DNA of 18,561 nt from Bacillota bacterium (lineage in GTDB: Bacteria > Bacillota > UBA4882 > UBA8346), in NCBI GenBank assembly GCA_023400055.1, contig JAEXFN010000034.1, positions 1 to 18,561 on the forward strand, written 5' to 3'. Position numbers and translations under genes: made by a program. The notes under the pieces are model-generated. The model was not told where the DNA came from and searched no databases. It saw only the letters and a program-made list of their open reading frames with translations. Below are positions 7,045 to 13,129 of this stretch, piece after piece (positions within the stretch are counted from its first letter, which is position 1; every line of letters starts with the position of its first letter).

Positions 7045-8112
7045 ATGGCGAATGCCGATGGAATGAATTATGCTCCCAAAGGGAAGCCGCAACCCGTTTG
7101 TGAGCGCGGGGAATTTGTCTTTGCCGCCATGGCCCTGGACCACGGGCATATTTATGGCATGTGCAATGGTTTGACCGAGGCGGGCGGCGTTTTAAAATAC
7201 GTTTACGACCCCGATCCCGCCAAGGTAGAGAAGTTTTGCCAGGCCTTTCCCGGTGTCAAGGCGGCCAGCGAGGCGGAGATCTTCGAAGACCGGTCGGTAC
7301 GGCTGGTGGCCGGCGCGGCGGTGACCTCCAAACGGGGCGCCCTGGGCCTGAAGGTCATGGATCACGGCAAGGATTATTTCACCGATAAGGCGCCCTTTAC
7401 GACCATGGAACAGTTGCAGCAGGCCAAGGCCAAAGTGCAGCAGACCGGTTTGAAATATGCGGTGTATTACAGCGAGCGGCTTCACGTGGAGAGCGCCGTT
7501 TACGCCGGCCAATTGATCAAGGACGGCGCCATCGGCCGGGTTACCCAGGTGATTGGCCTGGGGCCCCACCGCCTGAACGCTCCTTCCCGGCCGCAATGGT
7601 TCTTCGAGCGCGAACATTACGGCGGCATTCTTTGCGACATCGGGAGCCACCAGATCGAGCAATATTTGTTTTTCGCCGACGCCAAGGACGCCACGGTCGT
7701 CCGCAGCCAGGTGGCCAATCATGCTCACCCCGAATATCCGGAGCTCGAAGATTTCGGCGAGGCGATGCTGGTGGGGGAGAATGGCACCACCAATTATTTC
7801 CGGGTCGACTGGTTCACGCCGGACGGCCTCGGCACCTGGGGCGACGGCCGGACCATCATCCTCGGCACCAAAGGCTACATCGAACTGCGGAAATATGTGG
7901 ATATCGCCCGCGATGCCCAAGGGGATCATGTTTACCTGGTCGACCAGCAGAAAGAGTATCATTTTCCGGTCCATGGTCAAGTGGGCTATCCGTTCTTTGG
8001 CGAATTGATCCTGGATTGCCTGAACCGCACCGAGAAAGCCATGACCCAGGAACACGCCTTCAAAGCGGCCGAACTGTGCTTGCGTGCCCAGGAACAGGCC
8101 GTGGTACTTTAG
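7045..8112 (+). CDS. Gfo/Idh/MocA-like oxidoreductase, divergent subfamily
   Basis: This 355-residue second oxidoreductase of the operon starts 17 bp after the first. ATG 7045 is chosen over the adjacent GTG 7042 because GGAGGT (7031-7036) is then 8 nt away. The family fold is recognisable from the DKAP variant of the EKP motif (114-117, K115) and GGILCDIGSHQIEQ (193-206; D198, H202). The nucleotide-binding loop is atypical: where GxGxxG is expected there is ALDHGHIYGM (30-39), with histidines at 33 and 35. The family is known to include members with this DHGHI start. Pairing of two different Gfo/Idh enzymes with a CUT1 transporter suggests consecutive steps or an oxidation/reduction cycle on the same sugar (inference). 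Confidence 0.88.
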   Translation: MANADGMNYAPKGKPQPVCERGEFVFAAMALDHGHIYGMCNGLTEAGGVLKYVYDPDPAKVEKFCQAFPGVKAASEAEIFEDRSVRLVAGAAVTSKRGALGLKVMDHGKDYFTDKAPFTTMEQLQQAKAKVQQTGLKYAVYYSERLHVESAVYAGQLIKDGAIGRVTQVIGLGPHRLNAPSRPQWFFEREHYGGILCDIGSHQIEQYLFFADAKDATVVRSQVANHAHPEYPELEDFGEAMLVGENGTTNYFRVDWFTPDGLGTWGDGRTIILGTKGYIELRKYVDIARDAQGDHVYLVDQQKEYHFPVHGQVGYPFFGELILDCLNRTEKAMTQEHAFKAAELCLRAQEQAVVL

Positions 8113-8130
8113 TAGATGTAGATATGGCGA

Positions 8131-8151
8131 GCTCCGTTCCCAAGGCGGAGC
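8131..8151 (+). terminator. Hairpin just after the transporter operon
   Basis: GCTCCG (8131-8136) pairs with CGGAGC (8146-8151), with two further CC/GG pairs inside. It lies 19 bp after the last stop codon and has no U-tract, so it may protect the mRNA 3' end more than terminate. Confidence 0.4.
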
Positions 8152-8226
8152 GACCCTTAGAATTCAGGCAAGCCCGGCTAAAGTCAGACGCGATTTTAGG
8201 ATGACACCGGACAATCTCCCTCCCTT

Positions 8227-8274
8227 GAGCCTTGACAATCCTAAGGTTGCCAAGGCTCGTTTGTGCGATTTTTT
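8227..8274 (+). terminator. Probable terminator of the transporter-oxidoreductase operon
   Basis: GAGCCTTG (8227-8234) pairs with CAAGGCTC (8251-8258), and the intervening bases extend the stem (CAA-CC/GG-TTG with one bulge, TAA loop). GTTTGTGCGA and then a six-T run (to 8274) follow. The gap between stem and main T-run is longer than ideal. Confidence 0.5.
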
Positions 8275-8475
8275 ACGATCCCGTGCCGGATTCTCGGATG
8301 GCGGCTTTGCATGTCGGGTAGCGCGTCTGCTTCTCTAACGCTCAGTCCCTGGGGTTCAGCCCGACCGATTATCGGCACGCTTACCGGATCCTGCGGGCAC
8401 TGGAGGAGATCAGCCGCGGCCGCAACCTCCGGTCAATCTGCAGGTCCGAGAAATTATGAATTACTATTCTTTCGC
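8275..8475 (+). other. Gene-poor stretch with a possible decayed coding remnant
   Basis: No gene with a start and ribosome site is seen here. One frame is open from after a TAG at 8319-8321 to TGA 8457-8459 (45 codons, no start). It reads as a helical, protein-like peptide (e.g. LGFSPTDYRHAYRILRALEE), which could be the tail of a lost gene. I do not recognise its family, and chance is not excluded. Confidence 0.2.
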
Positions 8476-8504
8476 TTGAATTTTTCGGGAAAGTAGTTTA
8501 CAAT
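8476..8504 (+). promoter_or_regulatory. Sigma-A type promoter of the ABC-F gene
   Basis: TTGAAT (8476-8481) and TACAAT (8499-8504) are separated by exactly 17 bp. The start of transcription would be near 8511, giving a leader of about 218 nt before the ABC-F start codon. Confidence 0.75.
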
Positions 8505-8510
8505 AAAACT

Positions 8511-8728
8511 ATTCTGAAAGAAAGGTTGGTACAATCCAAGGCCATGCGCAATATCTGACCGAGCTGCATAGAGCCTGGTTAGATGCATTCCCGAACGGCT
8601 GGGGAAGGCTTTTGATTGTTCTGCCTTTTCAAACCGATACTCCGCTCGAAGATGGGCCATGGGAAGATAATCTTGCCATGGCTTTTTTGCGTTCATTTTT
8701 TCACTTTTTCACGCGAGGAGGAGTGTCG
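8511..8728 (+). promoter_or_regulatory. Attenuator leader of the ABC-F gene
   Basis: This long untranslated leader carries an intrinsic terminator at 8656-8688 and two possible short upstream ORFs: 8544-8558 (MRNI) and 8583-8615 (MHSRTAGEGF), neither with a strong ribosome site. Bases 8538-8546 (AAGGCCATG) can pair with 8677-8685 (CATGGCTTT), the right arm of the terminator, as a candidate antiterminator. Leaders of this design control several antibiotic-resistance ABC-F genes: drug-stalled ribosomes on a leader peptide prevent termination. The control mechanism here is inference. Confidence 0.55.
8656..8688 (+). terminator. Intrinsic terminator inside the ABC-F leader
   Basis: GCCATGG (8656-8662) pairs with CCATGGC (8676-8682). 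After one G/G mismatch, AAG (8664-8666) pairs with CTT (8672-8674) around an ATAAT loop. Six T residues (8683-8688) follow immediately. It sits 40 nt before the start codon, so it must be bypassed for expression. Confidence 0.75.
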
Positions 8729-10426
8729 ATGATTAGCATCCGGATTGAACATCTTTCCAAAAGTTACGGGGACCGCATGGTCCTGGACGATATCAGTCTC
8801 GAAATCAGTGCGCCGCTGAAGATCGGTCTGGTCGGCCGGAACGGCGCCGGCAAGACCACGCTCTGCCGTTTGCTGCGGGGCGAGATCCCGGCCGACGGCG
8901 GGACGTTTCAGGTGGCCGGGCGGCTGGGGTATCTGCCGCAACAGCCGGCGGATTTCGACGGCACGCTGGAGCAGTATCTGGAGCAGGAGGCGGCGCCGGG
9001 GATCCCTCGCTCCAAGCTGCTTCAACAGGCGGGGCTGCCGGAACGGTTGCTGCGAGCCCGGTTCGTCGAGCTTAGCGGCGGCGAAAAGACCCGGGCCGGG
9101 CTGGCGCGGCTGCTGGCCGGGGAACCGCAGATCCTGCTCTTGGACGAACCCACTAATCACCTGGATCTGCCAGGCCTGGAGTGGCTGGTGGAGCGGGTCC
9201 GCCAATTTTCAGGCATTGTCCTGGCCATCTCCCATGACCGCTATTTCCTGGACCAGGTGGCCGCGGCCGTCATTGAGCTGGAGCAAGGGAAGCTCCGCCG
9301 CTATAGCGGCAACTATTCGGCCTATGCCGCCCAAAAGCAACTGCAGCGGGAACAGGCCGATCAGGCCTACCAAGCCTACCGCCAGGAGAAACAGCGGCTG
9401 GAGGAGGCCTACCGCCGCAAGATGGCGGAAGCCGGCCGGATGGTCGAGAAACGCGTCCACCGCGATGGGGTGGTGGCCAAGGGGCCGACCGATTTTTACG
9501 CCGGCAAGTCCAAAAAAATGGCCCGCAACGCCAAGGCCATCCAGAAACGCCTGCAGCAGCTGGAACCCAAGGAACGGTCCCAGGTCGCGGCCCGGCTCCA
9601 GCTGGAACTGGGCGAAAAGTCGGCCGCGCTCTCTCAGGTGTTGGTCGAGGGGCGGGGCCTCCGCAAGGAATTCGGGGACCAAACCATCCTGGCCGGGGTC
9701 GATCTGTTGATTCGCCGCCAACGGCGGATTGCCCTGATCGGGGAGAACGGCGCCGGCAAGACCACGCTGTTGCGGCTGATCGCCGGCGATCTTTGCGCCG
9801 ATGCCGGGCAGCTTCGGATCGCGCCAACGGTCCGGCTGGGCGTGATCGATCAGGAGCTGAATATGCTCCGGGAGGGGAACACGATCCTGGCCGAGGTCGA
9901 CGCGATCCAGTCCGACCGGGCCGCAGCCCGCAATCTCCTGGCTTGCCTGGATTTCCGGGGCGATGACGTCTACAAGCCCATCGCCGTCCTGAGCCGGGGC
10001 GAACGGGTGCGGGTCAGCCTCGCCAAGCTGATCCTGGCCGGTTGCAACCTGCTGCTGCTCGATGAACCCACCAACCATCTGGATCTGGTCTCGCGGGAGG
10101 CGGTGGAGGAAGCCCTGGCCGATTACGCCGGGACGTTGCTCTTTGTCTCGCACGACCGCTACTTCCTGGATAAGCTGGCCACTGAGGTCTGGCAGCTGGC
10201 CCAGGGGAAACTGACCGTCTTTCCGGGAAGTTTCCGGGAGTACCGGGCGGAGCGGGACCGTCCGCGCTCCCTGGACCCGGAACAGCGGCTGCTGCTCGAG
10301 AACAGGCTGGCGCGGCTGGCCGGGGAACTGGGGACGGCGCCCGGCGGGCAACGCGAGGAACTGGAACGGGAGTATCAGGAGACGGCCCGGGAGCTGCGGC
10401 GGCTGAAAGAACTGGCGCAGCCCTGA
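8729..10426 (+). CDS. ABC-F family ATPase, ribosomal-protection-like
   Basis: This 565-residue soluble protein has two ABC ATPase domains and no membrane segments. Domain 1: Walker A GRNGAGKT (36-43), signature LSGGE (115-119), Walker B/DEPTNHLD (136-146). A charged helical linker follows (~200-300, containing KGPTDFYAGKSKKMARNAK), which in ABC-F proteins inserts at the ribosomal P/E site. Domain 2: GENGAGKT (338-345), signature variant LSRGE (421-425), LLLLDEPTNHLD (441-452). The C-terminal ~50 residues are a charged helix, probably coiled coil. ATG 8729 is chosen because AGGAGG (8716-8721) is 7 nt upstream; a longer in-frame opening from 8612 runs through the terminator hairpin and has no proper ribosome site. 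Linker length and the attenuator suggest antibiotic resistance or ribosome rescue rather than housekeeping EttA, but the drug class is not decidable. Confidence 0.9.
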   Translation: MISIRIEHLSKSYGDRMVLDDISLEISAPLKIGLVGRNGAGKTTLCRLLRGEIPADGGTFQVAGRLGYLPQQPADFDGTLEQYLEQEAAPGIPRSKLLQQAGLPERLLRARFVELSGGEKTRAGLARLLAGEPQILLLDEPTNHLDLPGLEWLVERVRQFSGIVLAISHDRYFLDQVAAAVIELEQGKLRRYSGNYSAYAAQKQLQREQADQAYQAYRQEKQRLEEAYRRKMAEAGRMVEKRVHRDGVVAKGPTDFYAGKSKKMARNAKAIQKRLQQLEPKERSQVAARLQLELGEKSAALSQVLVEGRGLRKEFGDQTILAGVDLLIRRQRRIALIGENGAGKTTLLRLIAGDLCADAGQLRIAPTVRLGVIDQELNMLREGNTILAEVDAIQSDRAAARNLLACLDFRGDDVYKPIAVLSRGERVRVSLAKLILAGCNLLLLDEPTNHLDLVSREAVEEALADYAGTLLFVSHDRYFLDKLATEVWQLAQGKLTVFPGSFREYRAERDRPRSLDPEQRLLLENRLARLAGELGTAPGGQREELEREYQETARELRRLKELAQP

Positions 10427-10463
10427 TCCAGGCCGTTGTCGACGGCTGTTTCGTTTCGCAAAC

Positions 10464-10495
10464 AGCTCCGGCGATTGCCGCCGGAGCTTATTTCG
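10464..10495 (+). terminator. Terminator of the ABC-F gene
   Basis: A perfect 10-bp stem AGCTCCGGCG (10464-10473) / CGCCGGAGCT (10479-10488) has an ATTGC loop and is followed by the weak tract TATTTCGTT. An overlapping alternative hairpin GCTGTTT (10445-10451) / AAACAGC (10460-10466) lies just upstream. Confidence 0.65.
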
Positions 10496-10572
10496 TTACT
10501 GAAACAACTCCGGCAGTCATCGCCACAGTTCATTTGGCCATAAGAAGCGCATGATTCGTAGCGGGAAGCTCT

Positions 10573-10803
10573 TGAAGCACAAAAGTTAGATCTTTATTAA
10601 CAAAAGATCGATCTTTATCCACAAAAGATCGATCTGGAATCATCGCAGACAGATCTTTATTCACAAAAGATCGATCTTGATCCACAGAAGATCGATCTTT
10701 ATTAACAAAAGGAAGATCTTTATCCACAAAAGATCGATCTGGAATCATTGCAGACAGATCTTTACTAACAAAAGGAAGATCTTTATTCACAAAAGATCGA
10801 TCT
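10573..10803 (+). repeat. Array of eleven 21-bp repeats with DnaA-box-like 9-mers
   Basis: Eleven contiguous 21-bp units start at 10573, 10594, 10615, 10636, 10657, 10678, 10699, 10720, 10741, 10762 and 10783. The typical unit is TTATYMACA followed by AAAGATCGATCT. Exact TTATNCACA (DnaA-box consensus) occurs at 10615, 10657, 10720 and 10783; TTATTAACA, TTACTAACA and TGATCCACA are near-matches. Units 3 and 8 are a different, mutually near-identical type (GGAATCAT...GACAGATCT), so units 1-5 and 6-10 form a 105-bp higher-order repeat. The spacer AAAGATCGATCTTT is self-complementary. Because 21 is divisible by three, the minus strand stays open as perfect heptapeptides (DRSFVNK, DLPFVSK...) from a GTG at 10823 with no ribosome site, so I do not call it a gene. 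Confidence 0.9.
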
Positions 10804-11214
10804 TTTGGGGATAAGGGAGTCACCGGAATGAGCCGGGGCTGAAAGTAGCGAGTCTCCGCCTGGCCCGGCCACGGCTTCGATCCCGGTCATAAATCCTGGC
10901 TTGCTTCTCAACAGCCTCGCATCCGGCCGGGGTTTATCCCATGGCTTTTGGAAGCGCTGTGAAAAAGTCTTTTACTCAAGATCGGCGTGGAATTTTATAA
11001 ACCGCCCCAAAATATCGGCCCCAAAAGGCTGCGCTTCCGGCGGCCTGCATTTTTTGCGAAAAAAACCGTTCAACGGGGCGGATCATCGGCCGAATCGGGG
11101 AACCCTAACCTCGAACTCACGTTGAAATAATCATGAAAAGCGATCGGCCGGGGAGGAAATCCCAATTTTGAGGGCGAATTTTTGCTATGACGAAAAAATG
11201 GACAGGCGGTTCCG
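10804..11214 (+). other. Intergenic region before mrnC, no gene recognised
   Basis: Apart from TTTTGGGGATAA (10803-10814), which forms a palindrome with the last 21-bp unit, nothing firm is seen. The cysS gene that often precedes mrnC in Firmicutes is absent. A 74-codon open frame (10901-11125) has no ribosome site and atypical composition. No consensus promoter could be placed, although one must exist for the mrnC operon. Confidence 0.4.
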
Positions 11215-11643
11215 ATGATCGATCTGAAATTTCCCGATTTGGCGCCGGTGAATCCCGATGAGCTGTCGCCGGCGGTCTGGGCTTATATCGGCGACGCCGT
11301 GTATGAGCTGTTCATCCGGCACCAGCTGGTGAGCGGCGGCACGGCGCGGACCAAGCAGTTGCACCGGGCGGCCATCGTCCGGGTGCGGGCCGGGTTCCAG
11401 GCCGAACTGGTGCGGCGGCTCGAGCCGCGGTTGAGCGAGAAGGAGCAGGAGATCGTGCGGCGCGGCCGCAATGTCAAAAGCGGCCACGTGCCTTCGGGCA
11501 GCGACGTGATCACCTATCGTTACAGCACCGCCTTTGAGGCGTTATTGGGTTATTTGTATCTGAGCGGCAGTCTGGACCGGTTGCAGGAGATCCTGGCGTT
11601 GATCGACGCGCCGCCCGAAGGAGAGACTCATGTTAAAAGTTAA
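11215..11643 (+). CDS. mrnC: Mini-ribonuclease III
   Basis: This 142-residue RNase III-like catalytic domain lacks a double-stranded RNA-binding domain. The family matures 23S rRNA in Firmicutes and works as a homodimer in the cytoplasm. The signature WAYIGDAVYE (22-31, with D27) and STAFEALLGYLYL (104-116, with E108) provide the metal-binding acids, and RRGRNVKSGHVP (82-93) is a typical family segment. The ATG at 11215 has a modest AGGCGG 5 nt upstream. It overlaps thyX by 14 bp and so is translationally coupled to it. Its position upstream of thyX-rlmB-sigH matches the conserved Firmicute order. Confidence 0.95.
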   Translation: MIDLKFPDLAPVNPDELSPAVWAYIGDAVYELFIRHQLVSGGTARTKQLHRAAIVRVRAGFQAELVRRLEPRLSEKEQEIVRRGRNVKSGHVPSGSDVITYRYSTAFEALLGYLYLSGSLDRLQEILALIDAPPEGETHVKS

Positions 11644-12325
11644 ACTGTTGGCATATACCCCGGAGCCGGATCGCCTGGTGGCGGCCGCGGCCCGGCTTTG
11701 CTATTCGCCGGTTGGCGTGGATCAGCTGTTGGAGCAGCTGACGCCGGAACGGATGGAAAAACTGTTGGGACAGCTCCGCGAGAGCGGGCACGATTCGCCG
11801 ATCGAGCATGTCAGTTTCTCCTTTGGTATCGAAGGGGTCAGCCGGGCGCTCACCCACCAGCTGGTGCGGCACAGGATCGCCTCGTTCTCGCAGCAGTCGC
11901 AGCGCTATGTGAAGAACAGCGGCTTCGAGGCGATCATGCCGCCCACGGTGGCCAAGGATCCGCGGGCCCGGGCGACTTTCGAGGCGGCGGTGGCCCAGAT
12001 CCGGACCGCCTATCAGGAATTGCTGGCGGCCGGGATCCCGGCCGAGGACGCCCGCTTCCTGTTGCCCAACGCCTGCGAGACCAAGATCATGGTCACGATG
12101 AATGCCCGGAGCCTGCAAAATTTTCTGGAGATCCGCAGCTGCAACCGGGCCCAGTGGGAGATCCGGGCGCTGGCCCTGGCGATGCGGGCAGAACTGCGGC
12201 AGGCCGCGCCGCTGCTCTTTACGATCTCCGGCCCGTCCTGCGAGACCCGCGGCTACTGCCGCGAGGGGAAAATGAGCTGCGGCCGGGCCCCGGTCCTGGC
12301 GGAGCTACTAAAGCCCAGGGAATAA
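11630..12325 (+). CDS. thyX: Flavin-dependent thymidylate synthase
   Basis: This 231-residue FAD-dependent enzyme makes dTMP from dUMP using methylene-tetrahydrofolate and NADPH. The diagnostic RHRX7S motif is at residues 80-90 (RHRIASFSQQS, then QRY), and the C-terminal half keeps ARFLLPNA and the NFLEIRSC..AQWEIR segment that lines the active site. The length is normal for ThyX. The start ATG overlaps the end of mrnC, with GAAGGAGAG just upstream. A ThyA-type enzyme is not in the window; the presence of ThyX suggests this organism uses the flavin-dependent route. Confidence 0.96.
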   Translation: MLKVKLLAYTPEPDRLVAAAARLCYSPVGVDQLLEQLTPERMEKLLGQLRESGHDSPIEHVSFSFGIEGVSRALTHQLVRHRIASFSQQSQRYVKNSGFEAIMPPTVAKDPRARATFEAAVAQIRTAYQELLAAGIPAEDARFLLPNACETKIMVTMNARSLQNFLEIRSCNRAQWEIRALALAMRAELRQAAPLLFTISGPSCETRGYCREGKMSCGRAPVLAELLKPRE

Positions 12326-12385
12326 ACGAACGGGTTTGCTCCGCACCCGAATGAGCGACGATATTTTACATAAAGGAAGAATGAC

Positions 12386-13129
12386 ATGGCCGAGCAGATT
12401 GAGGGAAGAAATCCGGTGCTGGAGGCACTCCGGGCCGGACACGCGATCACCAAAATATACCTTCAGAAAAACGAGACCCCGAACGGGCCGCTCCGGGAGA
12501 TCCTGGGGCTGGCGGAGAGCCGGCGGATTCCGCTGCACCCGGTGGACATCCCGGCGCTCAACCGGATGGCTCAGACCCGGAACCATCAGGGCATCATCGC
12601 GGTGGCCGCCGAATGGCAGTATGCCACCCTGGATCAGATTCTGGCCCGGGCGGCCGAAAAAAAGGAACCGCCATTCCTGCTGTTTCTGGACGGGGTGGAG
12701 GATCCGCAGAACCTGGGCTCGATCATCCGGACGGCGGAGGCCGCTGGCGTGCACGGCATCGTCATTCCGGAGCGGCGTTCCGCCGGCCTTTCGGTGGCGG
12801 TCTCCCGGGCTTCGGCCGGGGCCATCGAGTACGTGCCGGTGGCCCGGGTGACCAATCTGACCAAGACGGTGGAAGAGCTCAAGCAAGCGGGTATCTGGTT
12901 CACCGGGGCGGAGATGGACGGCAAGCTGGAATTCCAGCAGGCCGACCTGACCGGGCCGCTGGGACTGGTGCTGGGCGGGGAAGGCAAGGGAATTTCGCGC
13001 CTTTTGGCTGAACATTGCGATCAGATCGTCCGTCTGCCGATGTGGGGACAGATTAATTCGTTAAACGTCGCCGTAGCGACCGGAATCGTCCTCTATGAAG
13101 TGCGGCGACAGCGAGCGGGGCGGCAATGA
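12386..13129 (+). CDS. rlmB: 23S rRNA 2'-O-methyltransferase, RlmB/TrmH (SpoU) family
   Basis: This 247-residue SPOUT-fold enzyme probably 2'-O-methylates the 23S rRNA site equivalent to E. coli G2251. The N-terminal substrate-binding domain is residues ~1-80 (IEGRNPVLEAL is a family hallmark). The SAM-binding trefoil knot carries motif 1 DGVEDPQNLGSIIRTAEA (102-119, N109, R115), motif 2 LVLGGEGKGI (194-203) and motif 3 LPMWGQINSLNVAVATGI (217-234). The start is ATG 12386 with AAAGGAAGA upstream; 60 bp separate it from thyX. Its stop overlaps the next start (ATGA at 13126-13129), coupling translation of the exported M1-like protein. Confidence 0.95.
   Translation: MAEQIEGRNPVLEALRAGHAITKIYLQKNETPNGPLREILGLAESRRIPLHPVDIPALNRMAQTRNHQGIIAVAAEWQYATLDQILARAAEKKEPPFLLFLDGVEDPQNLGSIIRTAEAAGVHGIVIPERRSAGLSVAVSRASAGAIEYVPVARVTNLTKTVEELKQAGIWFTGAEMDGKLEFQQADLTGPLGLVLGGEGKGISRLLAEHCDQIVRLPMWGQINSLNVAVATGIVLYEVRRQRAGRQ

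Noticed and set aside
8454..8696. 80-codon minus-strand frame antisense to the ABC-F leader
   Set aside because: It overlaps the promoter and attenuator, has no ribosome site and no recognisable domain.
8612..8728. N-terminal extension of the ABC-F protein from TTG 8612
   Set aside because: It would be translated through the terminator hairpin, is not family-like, and the ATG at 8729 has an ideal AGGAGG.
9209..10351. 380-codon minus-strand frame opposite the ABC-F gene
   Set aside because: It is a shadow frame in G/C-rich coding DNA; the plus-strand frame has all ABC motifs.
10573..10803. CRISPR array
   Set aside because: Units are contiguous 21-mers without unique spacers, and no cas genes are nearby.
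10901..11125. 74-codon plus-strand frame before mrnC
   Set aside because: No ribosome site and no family resemblance; protein composition looks like translated intergenic DNA.
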